Below are positions 15,626 through 24,730 of a DNA stretch of 64,000 nt, one piece after another (within the stretch, counting starts at the first letter, position 1; the number at the start of each line of letters is the position of its first letter). The notes below the pieces were generated by a model, which saw only the letters and a program-made list of their open reading frames with translations, was not told the origin of the DNA and did no database searches. This stretch comes from an uncultured Sulfurovum sp. (GTDB lineage: Bacteria; Campylobacterota; Campylobacteria; Campylobacterales; Sulfurovaceae), in NCBI GenBank assembly GCA_902727935.1, contig CACVAX010000041.1, positions 17,516-81,515 on the forward strand. Direction: 5' to 3'. A program made the translations under genes and the position numbers.

Positions 15626-18600
15626 TTAATACTTGTTTAACATTAATAAAAGTCCAGCTACCCAAAGAATAAGTGGGAAGAGTAAAATGAAGACTATTTT
15701 AATATTCTTCCAAGATTTTGCTGCTAATAGGGTTAGTATAAATAATCCAATTACAGCAGGAATGACCCAGTCAGGCAGTGGCATTGGGGCACCAGCTGCG
15801 TAAGAGTGAAGTCCTGAAAGATAATAATTTACCCCAAAATAGGTCATAATAACCGTTGAGTAACCCCAAAGAGAAGCCACGTTGAAGGCAAATGGATTAC
15901 TTAATTTTGGAATGAAACGCAAGTGTAAAATGGTGGCATAAATTAAAATGGTAACAGCAGCCCATGTTTCTTTAGAATCCCAACCCCAGTAACGACCCCA
16001 AGATTCATTTGCCCATACTCCTCCAAGGAAGTTACCAATGGTCATCAAGAATAAGCCCACAATAATACTCATTTCAGCAATGTTCGTAAGCTCTTTAATG
16101 GAACGGTCAATGTTTTCATTTTCACCACGTTTCATGATGTATAAAATGAGTACTACTAAAGAGACAATTGAACCTAGTCCTAAGAATCCATCACCAGAAA
16201 TAATGGTTGCCACATGAATCATTAACCAGTAAGATTTCAGTACAGGAACTAAGGTTGTAATCTCTGGATTAATAAAGTTCATGTGTGCTACACCCATGGT
16301 CACACCAGCAAGTAAAGCTGTTGCACCCAAGGCAAATGGAGATTTACGGGCAAAAATAAGTCCTGCTGCTACCGTTGATGCTGCAATAAAGACAATGGAC
16401 TCATAGGCATTTGACCAGGGTGCATGTCCTCCAACGTACCAACGCATCCCCATAGAGGCAACATGAATGGCAAAGCCTAAAACCATAAGCCCCCATGATA
16501 TCATCGCAATCCATTTTAAAGTTGGATTAGGCTTGATGATGTTAATAAATGCTGCCAAAAGTAAGATAATTCCTACCAAAAGATAGAGTGGAACTAATTT
16601 AGCAAAGAATCCTAATTTATTATATTGAATTTCAACACTGATTTCATTTTGAGAAAGCATAACAGCCACACCAAGTTTTTCTTGATACATATTAATTAAT
16701 TTCATGGCTTCATTAAATTTACTTACATCACCATTCTCTTCAATAAGTCCTGCTCCTTGAAATAGATAAACCGTCATCATTCGAATCATTTCAGAATCTT
16801 TTTTAGGGAGTTTTGAAATGGCATCTTGAGGATTCATCCATTTGTTATTAATCTCATTAGGTACAGGATAAATTTGAAGTAATGTCCCTGTATATATCAT
16901 ATATGCAACATTTAAACGCTCATCTACTTTAACCAGCTCTTTGTCATAAAGGTTTTTGTCTAAAGGCTTTTTCCGTACAGAATCATTCATTTGTTTGGTT
17001 AACTTATACTCTCCCTCTGTTGTAAAGAAGTCATAGAACTTTGCATAAGTAGCTCCCTCTGGAAGACCGAGTTCTTTGGCTATTCGTATATGTTCTACTT
17101 TAATCATTGGAATATTTTGATACTTTTTAGGGTTAACGGTCATTCCTAGCATCATTGCACTTGGTTCAACACCATAAATACTACTTTTTCCAGCCAACTT
17201 AGCAATAACTTCATGTGCCAAGGTATCTATGGGTTTCATTCGTCCACGGGTATCTTGGACAACAAGCCTTCCAAACTGACTTACTACTTCATCGGGATAG
17301 ACATTAATCATCTTCGTCAAATTGGCATCAAGTGTTGGTAATTTAGCAGCTTGAACAGGCGTTGAATATGACATAAAGAACATTAAGGCAATGGCTATTG
17401 AAGCACCTTTTATTTTTCCATTTTGAAGTTTTCTTGCACCTTTAAGTAATTTCTGAAAACGTCCATTTTTATCAAATAAGTTCCAAATCATTCCAAGTGT
17501 CAACAAAATATAGCCAATATAAGTAGGCCAAGTCCCTGGGTCATGGTTAACAGAAAGAATTGTTCCTTTTTCATCTTGGTCATAAGATGATTGGAAGAAA
17601 CGGTAAGACCTATGGTCGAGTACATGGTTCATAAATATTTTGTATGGCATTCCATCAATTCCTTGTGAACGGTCTATTAGTTCAACATCTGAAGAGTAAG
17701 CTGATGGACTCATCGAACCAGGATAACGCTCTAAATCAAAGTTAATTAGTTTAATAGAAAATGGAATAGCAATTCTTTGAACACCTAAGTACATTGAAAT
17801 TTTTACACCTCCAACAGTAAGTGTATGAATTTTAGAAATATTGCCAGCATAGGAAAAAAGGTCAACAGTTTTTTCTTCGCCATCAACATTGATGACAAAG
17901 GTAGCCATTTCTGGTTTACCACCCTGCGTTTTTAGGCTATTACTCACATATTTCACAATAGACTTTTCATGTATCTCTTTAAGTACTATTGAGTTTCCTT
18001 CAAACTGATAGAGCATCTTAGTGCTAAAGTCATTCAGCCCTTTTGAAAGTTCTCCTTCTTTTTGTGTTAACATAGAAAGTGTTTTTATATCAAAAGCACT
18101 TTCTACTTGCAATGTTCCATCCCCTTTAGAGGTAAGACTTAAGAGAGGTTTTGTAGGATTACTAACTTGCTTGTTAAAGGCTAAAATAAATTTCCCTGTA
18201 TCATAAACATCACCATCGGTGATAAAAAGGGGTTTTCCTTGTCCTCCAGCTGCTACCATGAGTTCCAATACTTGTTTACCGTTAATGCTATCAGGCATGG
18301 CTACTTTTGTTGCTGTTGGTAAGTAATTGACTAGCTTTATAGAGACTTCTTTGCCATTAACATCCCAGTTTTCAGACCAAGAGTTACTGCTCATGGAAGA
18401 GAAGAGAATGGGTTCTTGATAGTCAATACTATTTTCGCCATTTTCTACATGGACTTTTAAAACTTTTTCAGCAGAAATCATACTCGAAGAGATAGCACCT
18501 TCACGAATATGCATGACTCCTTCATATCCTATATAACGGGTTATCATTGCCCCAATAGCAATGACTAAAAAGGCTGTATGAAAAATAAAGACAGAAGGTT

Positions 18601-18811
18601 TAGATTTATAACTTTTATACTTCATCATATTATAGAGTAAGAGTAATATAAAATAGAGTAAGAAAAATTCAAACCATTGTGCATTGTAGATGAGTGCTCT
18701 GGCTGTTTGCGTACCATAATCGTTTTCGATAAACGTGGCACCTCCAACAATAGCCCCAAAAAGAAAGAGTATCAAAACGGCTATTTTTACTGAAAAGATG
18801 TGCTTTAACAT
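15626..18811 (-). CDS. ccsBA: Single-chain cytochrome c haem lyase CcsBA (system II)
   Basis: CcsBA carries haem across the inner membrane and attaches it to CxxCH motifs of apocytochromes c. The chain (1,061 residues from this start) fuses CcsB/ResB (helices at about 10-30, 45-62, 75-95, a large periplasmic domain, a helix near 445) with CcsA. The CcsA part holds the haem-handling WWD segment NESWGRYWGWDSKETWA near residue 960, with flanking histidines. ATG at 18811 is chosen because AGGATAACT precedes it and MLKHIFSVKIAVLILFLFG starts the first helix; an in-frame ATG at 18847 would add 12 residues. The natural fusion is typical of Campylobacterota and implies a cytochrome c-rich respiratory chain. 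Confidence 0.93.
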   Translation of the reverse strand: MLKHIFSVKIAVLILFLFGAIVGGATFIENDYGTQTARALIYNAQWFEFFLLYFILLLLYNMMKYKSYKSKPSVFIFHTAFLVIAIGAMITRYIGYEGVMHIREGAISSSMISAEKVLKVHVENGENSIDYQEPILFSSMSSNSWSENWDVNGKEVSIKLVNYLPTATKVAMPDSINGKQVLELMVAAGGQGKPLFITDGDVYDTGKFILAFNKQVSNPTKPLLSLTSKGDGTLQVESAFDIKTLSMLTQKEGELSKGLNDFSTKMLYQFEGNSIVLKEIHEKSIVKYVSNSLKTQGGKPEMATFVINVDGEEKTVDLFSYAGNISKIHTLTVGGVKISMYLGVQRIAIPFSIKLINFDLERYPGSMSPSAYSSDVELIDRSQGIDGMPYKIFMNHVLDHRSYRFFQSSYDQDEKGTILSVNHDPGTWPTYIGYILLTLGMIWNLFDKNGRFQKLLKGARKLQNGKIKGASIAIALMFFMSYSTPVQAAKLPTLDANLTKMINVYPDEVVSQFGRLVVQDTRGRMKPIDTLAHEVIAKLAGKSSIYGVEPSAMMLGMTVNPKKYQNIPMIKVEHIRIAKELGLPEGATYAKFYDFFTTEGEYKLTKQMNDSVRKKPLDKNLYDKELVKVDERLNVAYMIYTGTLLQIYPVPNEINNKWMNPQDAISKLPKKDSEMIRMMTVYLFQGAGLIEENGDVSKFNEAMKLINMYQEKLGVAVMLSQNEISVEIQYNKLGFFAKLVPLYLLVGIILLLAAFINIIKPNPTLKWIAMISWGLMVLGFAIHVASMGMRWYVGGHAPWSNAYESIVFIAASTVAAGLIFARKSPFALGATALLAGVTMGVAHMNFINPEITTLVPVLKSYWLMIHVATIISGDGFLGLGSIVSLVVLILYIMKRGENENIDRSIKELTNIAEMSIIVGLFLMTIGNFLGGVWANESWGRYWGWDSKETWAAVTILIYATILHLRFIPKLSNPFAFNVASLWGYSTVIMTYFGVNYYLSGLHSYAAGAPMPLPDWVIPAVIGLFILTLLAAKSWKNIKIVFILLFPLILWVAGLLLMLNKY

Positions 18812-19040
18812 AGTTATCCTAATTAATATAATTGCTGATTGTAGCAAAAGTTCGTTAAGTGAACGTTATGATTGAACATAAATGTGATTTTTTTATTAGA
18901 AAAGAGCTGAGGCTAGGAGACAGATATTAATATATTTTATAGCTTTTATTCTTTTTATGCGTATATTTTAAAATATACAAGTTTATATCAAGTATATTAA
19001 ATATAAAATATTATAAAAAAACATAAAGTGTGAATATACT

Positions 19041-19667
19041 ATGGATAAATTACAAAAAGACGGCTACTCAAAATTTATGAAACAATACTTTAAAGAGAAT
19101 AAAGAACTTTTTTCTAATCTTTCAAAAAGTCAAAAACCAGAAACAATGATACTTACTTGCAGTGACAGTCGCATTGATCCAGCTCTGTTATTAGATGCCC
19201 ATCCAGGAGAGCTGTTTATCATCAGAAACATTGGAAATATTGCACCTCCTTACTTTCCTGCTAAAGGGTCGACACAAGCTTCCATAGAGTACGCTGTTAA
19301 TGTACTTCATATTAAAAGAATTGTTATATTAGGTCATAGTAACTGTGGGGCATGTGCCTACATGTACCATAAAGCCAAAGAGGGTGAAACAAAACTAGAC
19401 CATGTAGACCAATGGTTAAATTACATCACTCCTGCAAAAGGTGCATCTATGTTAGAAGTACATGCCAATAAAAATAAAAATATTTTTGAATTAACAGAAA
19501 AACATAATATCATTGTCTCTCTTCAACGACTGATGGAATACCCTTACATCCAAGATAATTTAATTCATGATAACATTGAACTAGAAGGTTGGTGGTACGA
19601 CATAGGTTCAGGTGCTGTAGAAATCTATAATTTCAATACACGACACTTTGATGCTGTCATACAATAG
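19041..19667 (+). CDS. Beta-class carbonic anhydrase
   Basis: The enzyme interconverts CO2 and bicarbonate. Zinc ligands and the catalytic dyad are visible: CSDSRIDP (Cys near 34, Asp-Arg dyad), GELFIIRNIGNIAPP, and HSNCGAC (His near 94, Cys near 97). Length (208) fits the family. No signal peptide is present, so it is cytoplasmic. It is divergent from ccsBA with a 229-base intergenic region carrying AT-rich promoter-like sequence but no clear Shine-Dalgarno. In an autotroph this would feed carbon fixation, but lifestyle is not shown here. Confidence 0.92.
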   Translation: MDKLQKDGYSKFMKQYFKENKELFSNLSKSQKPETMILTCSDSRIDPALLLDAHPGELFIIRNIGNIAPPYFPAKGSTQASIEYAVNVLHIKRIVILGHSNCGACAYMYHKAKEGETKLDHVDQWLNYITPAKGASMLEVHANKNKNIFELTEKHNIIVSLQRLMEYPYIQDNLIHDNIELEGWWYDIGSGAVEIYNFNTRHFDAVIQ

Positions 19668-19838
19668 TAATAATTTTTAACTTCATAAAACTATAAATAT
19701 TTTTTACTTCCTAATTAATCGCTATAACCATCAACTACTTTGAGATGCATGACCAAAATTTTTATGGGGGGGGGTTAATTATTTCTTAATTATAGTAACT
19801 ACTCTTTTAGGAGTATTATATACTTTTCAAGATTTATT
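19668..19838. other. Convergent intergenic region with a G9 run
   Basis: Between the carbonic anhydrase stop and the NACHT gene stop. The only feature seen is a run of nine G at 19766-19774, unusual in this AT-rich sequence and directly preceded by AT. Homopolymeric G runs of 8-11 are the phase-variable elements of Campylobacterota, but this one lies downstream of both genes. Confidence 0.6.
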
Positions 19839-22800
19839 TTAATCTAGGGGTAATCCCAATTTTTCTTTTATTCTTTTTATATCTTTTAATTTAGCATTTC
19901 TTTTAAGTCTTATTTCTTTAGTTTTATTTTTATAAATGGTATAAAATTTATTATTCTTTATGTAAAGAGGTGATTTATTATTAAAGGTATTTTTAATAAT
20001 ATTTTCTATTTCATCTTCATTATTTTTACGAAAAAAAATCTTTTTAAATAAACTAGTATTATTATTTATTTGTTTAAGTTTTAGAGAATCTAATACTACG
20101 TTTAAAGCATCTATGTGTATATCTACATCATTAAAAGTATTTATTTTTATATTATTTTTATTCTTTCGTTGGTATTTTATATACTTAAGAAGTATTAGGA
20201 TTTTAGTATCTTTTTTTTTACCTTTGTAGTAAATTATATTTTTAAAATTTTCAATAACTTGCTCATTAAAAGCATCCAAGATTTTTATTATATTTATTTT
20301 ATCTTTATGACTTTCATCATTATTATTTTTAATAATATGAGCTAAAATCACAATTACATCTTTTTTTAAATTTTTATTAGAAATATCACTTTTAATTATA
20401 TCAATCATGATTTCTGTAAACTTTTTACTATTAACATAATAAAGTGCCTCACTTACTTCTACTTTATTTGAATAATCAACTTTTGTATTTTGTAATAAAT
20501 TAATGAGAGTAGTAAGTACGATATCATGATTAATATTAATTAAGCAAATTATTTTTATTAGTTCTAATATATATTCATTTTTTTTCTTTTCTTCTGCACC
20601 TTGTATAACCTCTAACCAATTTATAATAATGATTAAAAAATCATTATTATCTTTATCTATGGAGACTAATAATTTTGCAACCTCTAATTTATTCTCAAAA
20701 TTGAGTCTCTCATCTTTTAAAAAAATTAAAAGAATTTTAATAAATTTTTTATGCTTTTTTCCAATAAAACTTGAGTCTATTACTATTCTTAATCTTACAA
20801 GTATTTTTATACTTTCTTTTTCCATTAGTGATAATAAAAAATTAATAAATTCTTTATTGTTTTTTATTTTAGGTATTTTTTTTCCAATTTCAATTTTTGC
20901 CAATGTGTCAATAGTTTGATTTTTAATTAAATCTCTTACATCTAATTTCAAAATAATCCTATAAACTGGACTTAGCACTCTACTTATTTGTATATCAGTA
21001 GAGCTTTCTTCCATTAAATTTTTAATAAATGTTATATATAAAGAGTTATATTTTTTGATTGAGACTAAAATTTTAGCCATATGAACTCTCTCCTCAATGA
21101 TGTAATCCTTATTTTGTATTAAATTTACTAAAATCTCTACAAATTTGTCATCATCTATATTTATAGACTTTAATACTTTAAATATAACAGTCCTTACACT
21201 TATTGGCATAGTCTTCTTTTGTATTAATTTTATTAATAAAGTAGCTATTTCATTTTTATCTCTATTAATTTGAACCAATATTCCAATTCCTCTTAATTTA
21301 GCATGATTAGTACTTAACTTATCATTTATTATTGACAATAAGGTATTCGTAATCTTTTTGTTATTTTTAAGAAAAAATAATTGCATAATTTCTTTTTTTT
21401 CTAAGGGCTTAAATGTATTATTCATAATAAAACTTATGAGAAAATTAATGGTTGTATTATTTATAAGATGTTCTACCGTATGTAATTTTTTTAATAAAAA
21501 GATATAATTTTTTTCATTCTCTAATACAAATGCTAACCAACAACTTAAATTATGATTAATAGCTAAGATCCTTTTTTCTATTAAGTTTTTATGTTGCATA
21601 TTACTTATTAAATTTAAAATTAATAAAAACTCATAAAATCCACCTAAGTCTCTAGGTTCGCTCTTGATTTCTTCAAGTAACCATTCCTTATCCTGAATCA
21701 ACCCACCCAAAAACATAAAAAAGAACTCCATATAAGGATAAAATTTATACTCTCGAATAACCTCACTTATCTCTTTTTTAGATAGCTTTGACACGTATAA
21801 AGCAGAAAAGTACTCTTGAAAGGTTAAGTGAGGAAACTCATAGTTATTCATTAGTGGATTTCGATGTTTTCTATCACTTTTTAAAAATCCTGTTTTTAGT
21901 ACATAGTCAACAAAAAACTCTTTTTTCTCTTTGATAATACTTTTACCTAAAACGATATCTCGGTTTTTTAGTCCGTCAAATGCTACTTTTCCTAAATAGT
22001 CAAATATTTCATCTTCTCTCTCTTGAAGATAAGTTGTATGGTTGGTTTCACTGTACTCTGAAAAGCTATACTTTATCACTTCATGATAAAGCTCCGTCAT
22101 AGTCATAGGAGAAATAATTAATTGATTATTTTTAGCTTTTTTTCTCCAAATTGAACAAATGATTTCCAATATTAAAGGAATATAGGCAATGTGCCTAATA
22201 TTGATGTTTTGTTTCAAAAAAGTTTGTAGATTATTTTTATTGCTCTGCTCTTCAAAAAAATTATCTATATAGGCTGTTACATTCTCATCAGTAAATCCAA
22301 TCGTTTCAAAAACTTCATTTACATCAAAATCACTTCTTCTACTCTGATAAGGTCGTGAAGTTATGATATAGTTTTGAAGATTATACTTTTTTATCGTATT
22401 ATGTAGTAGAAAGGTATCTGAAAGCTCATCATACCCATCAAACAAAAAAAGCGTCTTGAATGGGTTTATATCTATTCTTTTATGCTTGTATCTTTCTTGA
22501 AAATAGAGCTTTTTAAGAATGCTCTCTAACTCATCCTTTTTCCACTCTCTTAGTGCAATATAGAAAATATTTTGAAACTCACAATAAAGCTCTCCTTTTG
22601 CCCATCTATAAGCGATATATTTACACAAAGTAGTCTTCCCAATACCTGCTTTTCCATAGATAAGGGCTTTGGAAGAGTTGAGTTTAGATGATTTTTGTAT
22701 TAACTCCTCTATGGCTATTGGTTCTTTTGGTTTATATATCTCTTCATAAGAGTTTATGATTTTATCTCGGTCTAAAAATTTTGCTTTGTCTTTTATATCC

Positions 22801-22967
22801 TCTTCTTTTTCTTCTTTGATAATGGCAAGATTGACATAAATATCATCTATTTGCTTTTTGTCATCTTCGATTAATAGTGAGATAGTTTTAAAATGGTTTA
22901 GATAATACTTAGTACATAACTCTTTAAGTTCTTTTGCCCCTATTTTGAGGTTTATTGGTTTGGGTAG
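19839..22967 (-). CDS. NACHT NTPase with HEAT-like repeats (bacterial NLR-like), reading frame without its own start
   Basis: The frame is open from just after TAA (22968-22970) and encodes 1,042 residues, with no ATG, GTG or TTG before the Walker A loop YGKAGIGKTTL at about 22655-22626. Initiation at TTG 22628 would cut that loop, so the protein must begin upstream. NACHT marks are clear: Walker B LFLFDGYDEL, sensor YIITSRP, GFTDENVTAYI, PLILEIIC, and FPHLTFQEYFSALY. The last about 600 residues are helical HEAT/ARM-like repeats. This is the plan of bacterial NLR-like antiphage proteins. A CCCAAAC heptamer (22964-22958) lets the preceding 123-codon frame shift -1 into this one, giving a predicted fusion of about 1,161 residues. 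A real frameshift mutation is the alternative. Confidence 0.72.
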   Translation of the reverse strand, partial: LPKPINLKIGAKELKELCTKYYLNHFKTISLLIEDDKKQIDDIYVNLAIIKEEKEEDIKDKAKFLDRDKIINSYEEIYKPKEPIAIEELIQKSSKLNSSKALIYGKAGIGKTTLCKYIAYRWAKGELYCEFQNIFYIALREWKKDELESILKKLYFQERYKHKRIDINPFKTLFLFDGYDELSDTFLLHNTIKKYNLQNYIITSRPYQSRRSDFDVNEVFETIGFTDENVTAYIDNFFEEQSNKNNLQTFLKQNINIRHIAYIPLILEIICSIWRKKAKNNQLIISPMTMTELYHEVIKYSFSEYSETNHTTYLQEREDEIFDYLGKVAFDGLKNRDIVLGKSIIKEKKEFFVDYVLKTGFLKSDRKHRNPLMNNYEFPHLTFQEYFSALYVSKLSKKEISEVIREYKFYPYMEFFFMFLGGLIQDKEWLLEEIKSEPRDLGGFYEFLLILNLISNMQHKNLIEKRILAINHNLSCWLAFVLENEKNYIFLLKKLHTVEHLINNTTINFLISFIMNNTFKPLEKKEIMQLFFLKNNKKITNTLLSIINDKLSTNHAKLRGIGILVQINRDKNEIATLLIKLIQKKTMPISVRTVIFKVLKSINIDDDKFVEILVNLIQNKDYIIEERVHMAKILVSIKKYNSLYITFIKNLMEESSTDIQISRVLSPVYRIILKLDVRDLIKNQTIDTLAKIEIGKKIPKIKNNKEFINFLLSLMEKESIKILVRLRIVIDSSFIGKKHKKFIKILLIFLKDERLNFENKLEVAKLLVSIDKDNNDFLIIIINWLEVIQGAEEKKKNEYILELIKIICLININHDIVLTTLINLLQNTKVDYSNKVEVSEALYYVNSKKFTEIMIDIIKSDISNKNLKKDVIVILAHIIKNNNDESHKDKINIIKILDAFNEQVIENFKNIIYYKGKKKDTKILILLKYIKYQRKNKNNIKINTFNDVDIHIDALNVVLDSLKLKQINNNTSLFKKIFFRKNNEDEIENIIKNTFNNKSPLYIKNNKFYTIYKNKTKEIRLKRNAKLKDIKRIKEKLGLPLD

Positions 22968-23323
22968 TTATGCACATTTCCAAAATTATTATTGATTACT
23001 CCACCTTCATTATGTTGATGTTGGATACCTTGAATTGTACCATTGTTAATATATTTAGTTTTTTTAATATATTCTTGAAAAACTTCTTTCTTCTCTTCTT
23101 CACTTTTCATTTGTTTTATGTCATCAGGGGTGTTAATAATTGTAGCTTCAATAATATCTGTTATTTCCTCTATTTCTTCATTAGATACATCTTCTAATTG
23201 TTCCAAAGCATTTACTTGTTTAGCAATATAAACACGTAGTACAAAATCCTTGGCACTCTCCATATAGGAAGTAAAAGCTTCCCAAAGTATTTTATGTAAA
23301 ATTGAATCTGGTATTTCTATCAT
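22952..23323 (-). CDS. N-terminal segment of the NACHT protein (0 frame before a predicted -1 frameshift)
   Basis: A 123-codon frame with a good start (AGGAACAAC before ATG). The first 95 residues are helical and acidic (SILHKILWEAFTSYMESAKD, then SNEEIEEITDIIEATI). The end is Gly/Asn/His-rich (NGTIQGIQHQHNEGG, then INNNFGNVHNYPNQ), the kind of linker found between effector-associated or sensor domains and STAND NTPases. It ends at TAA 22952-22954, 12 bases after a CCCAAAC slippery heptamer, in overlap with the NACHT frame. It may be made alone and also as the head of a fusion. I do not recognise the helical domain. Confidence 0.6.
   Translation of the reverse strand: MIEIPDSILHKILWEAFTSYMESAKDFVLRVYIAKQVNALEQLEDVSNEEIEEITDIIEATIINTPDDIKQMKSEEEKKEVFQEYIKKTKYINNGTIQGIQHQHNEGGVINNNFGNVHNYPNQ
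22958..22964 (-). promoter_or_regulatory. Candidate -1 ribosomal frameshift heptamer
   Basis: On the minus strand the zero-frame codons TAC CCA AAC CAA TAA contain C-CCA-AAC, which fits X-XXY-YYZ. A -1 slip re-pairs to CCC AAA and enters the NACHT frame. The zero-frame stop lies 6 bases after the heptamer. A stimulatory structure downstream was not identified. Confidence 0.5.
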
Positions 23324-23401
23324 GTTGTTCCTATTAATATCATTTTGTATTTATTTTATCGAATAACTTTAAAATAAAGCTAATAAAAAGCATTAAAATC
23401 T

Positions 23402-24493
23402 CTAATTATTCTTCAACCATTTCTGTTTCAACTCTTCATGAAAACTATTTTCTAAGCCATTGGCTTCACGTAGTTTTAATAATGCTCTGTCTGCACGTTC
23501 CTTGAGTTCACTTCTTGTTGGAAAGACAATTCCATAGTTTTGAGGGTTAAAGGTAAACGGTGCAACGGTGAGTACTTTTTTCTTTTCTTTTTTATTGTAT
23601 TGATTAGCAAGGTAGACAAGTCTAGGTCCATCATGAACTAAGGCATCGACACTTCCTTTTCTTAGAAGTGCCATACCTTCTTCTAAGGTTTTGACAGGAA
23701 TAACATTCGCACCAATTTTTTCGACGTATTGACGAGGAGCATCGGTTGCTACAGCTGCTACATATTTACCTGCTAAATCTTTTTCTGAACGAATTGAACC
23801 ACCAATGGCTTGTGCTGTCAGCGCAGAAGTTACAATGGCTGTTAAGATACTCACGGCTAAGATTCCCACAATGTGCCACATAAGATCAATGGTTCTAGCC
23901 AAACCTTTACTTGGAGGAGTCTCCCACGTAATTAACATGGTGATTCCCCACCAAAAAGCATCAATAATACCTGTTGTATAGTTTTTAGAAAAGAGTTCAG
24001 AATTTTCATCTTTTTTATCCACAAACCAACGTAAGTGCATGGTAATAAAAAGAAAAAGTAAGAACATAAGAACCGATTGTGTTGTCATCATTTTAGAAAT
24101 TTCTTTTCCCATGAGTTCTAAGACAGAGGCTGATGATTTTTCGGCATCGACCATAACTTGTAAGCCAAGTTCATACATGGAGTTTGAAAAGTCGATGTCA
24201 GCTTCTCTAGCAGAGGTAATAGTGACAGCTGAAATTGAAGCATCCACTTCTTTGTCTTTTGTGGCTTTAATGAGTTCATTAACCGAATCAAAGTAGACCC
24301 ATTGGGTTTTTACATTGAGTTCTGAAGCAATTTTATTCCATAGGTCAATACTAAAACCGATGGGTTTACGATTTTCTACACTAATGTTTTGGTCGTACAT
24401 AACCCATGGTTCAGAGGGTTTAATTCCAATTTTTAAGGTTTCACTTTGTCCATAGAGTGAAAGAAGCATGATAAGCGACAATATTTTTTTCAT
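23402..24493 (-). CDS. GluR0-like ligand-gated ion channel with non-canonical filter
   Basis: The layout is that of prokaryotic ionotropic glutamate receptors: signal peptide (1-17), first half of a bilobed solute-binding domain (18-125: LKIGIKPSEPWVMYD, RKPIGFSIDLW, VDASISAVTITSAREADIDFS), membrane helix (139-156), pore loop (176-196, FWWGITMLITWET), membrane helix (205-228), second half of the binding domain (235-360: SEKDLAGKYVAAV, DALVHDGPRLVYLA). The pore loop lacks TVGYG; ITWETPPSKG stands in its place, so potassium selectivity is not expected. The ligand is probably an amino acid, by analogy with the SBP family 3 fold. It is monocistronic, oriented like the NACHT gene but 78 bases away. 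Confidence 0.78.
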   Translation of the reverse strand: MKKILSLIMLLSLYGQSETLKIGIKPSEPWVMYDQNISVENRKPIGFSIDLWNKIASELNVKTQWVYFDSVNELIKATKDKEVDASISAVTITSAREADIDFSNSMYELGLQVMVDAEKSSASVLELMGKEISKMMTTQSVLMFLLFLFITMHLRWFVDKKDENSELFSKNYTTGIIDAFWWGITMLITWETPPSKGLARTIDLMWHIVGILAVSILTAIVTSALTAQAIGGSIRSEKDLAGKYVAAVATDAPRQYVEKIGANVIPVKTLEEGMALLRKGSVDALVHDGPRLVYLANQYNKKEKKKVLTVAPFTFNPQNYGIVFPTRSELKERADRALLKLREANGLENSFHEELKQKWLKNN

Positions 24494-24730
24494 AGTTAAT
24501 CCTGAGGTATTTTAGGGAAAGAATTATACTTTTGCATGTCAAGAAAAAGAAGTAAAAAAGAAAATCTCGCATAAATAGTGTTTTATGTACCAAGTCTGTG
24601 TGATTAGGTAACATAGCATCTTTTCTTTTGGCTTTTTATACTTTATAATTTAGTAGTCGTTTACTGGGATGAAGTAGCTACTAAGGCACATTTAACTATC
24701 ATTGACGCTAAAAAAATTTAAGGTAAGAAA
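24494..24730. other. Divergent intergenic region
   Basis: A 237-base gap between divergent genes at 24493 and 24731. It must contain two promoters. No RNA gene, repeat or convincing hairpin was seen; a TTTATACTTTATAATTTAG stretch near 24635 could hold a -10 element for the plus-strand gene. Confidence 0.4.

Noticed and set aside
22626..22628. TTG at 22628 as start of the NACHT gene
   Set aside because: It falls inside the Walker A loop (GKAGIGKTTL); translation from here would lack the ATP-binding site while the frame upstream is open and family-like.
24324..24493. ABC transporter substrate-binding protein for the gene at 23402
   Set aside because: The binding domain is split by two membrane helices and a pore loop, so it is a receptor channel, not a free binding protein.
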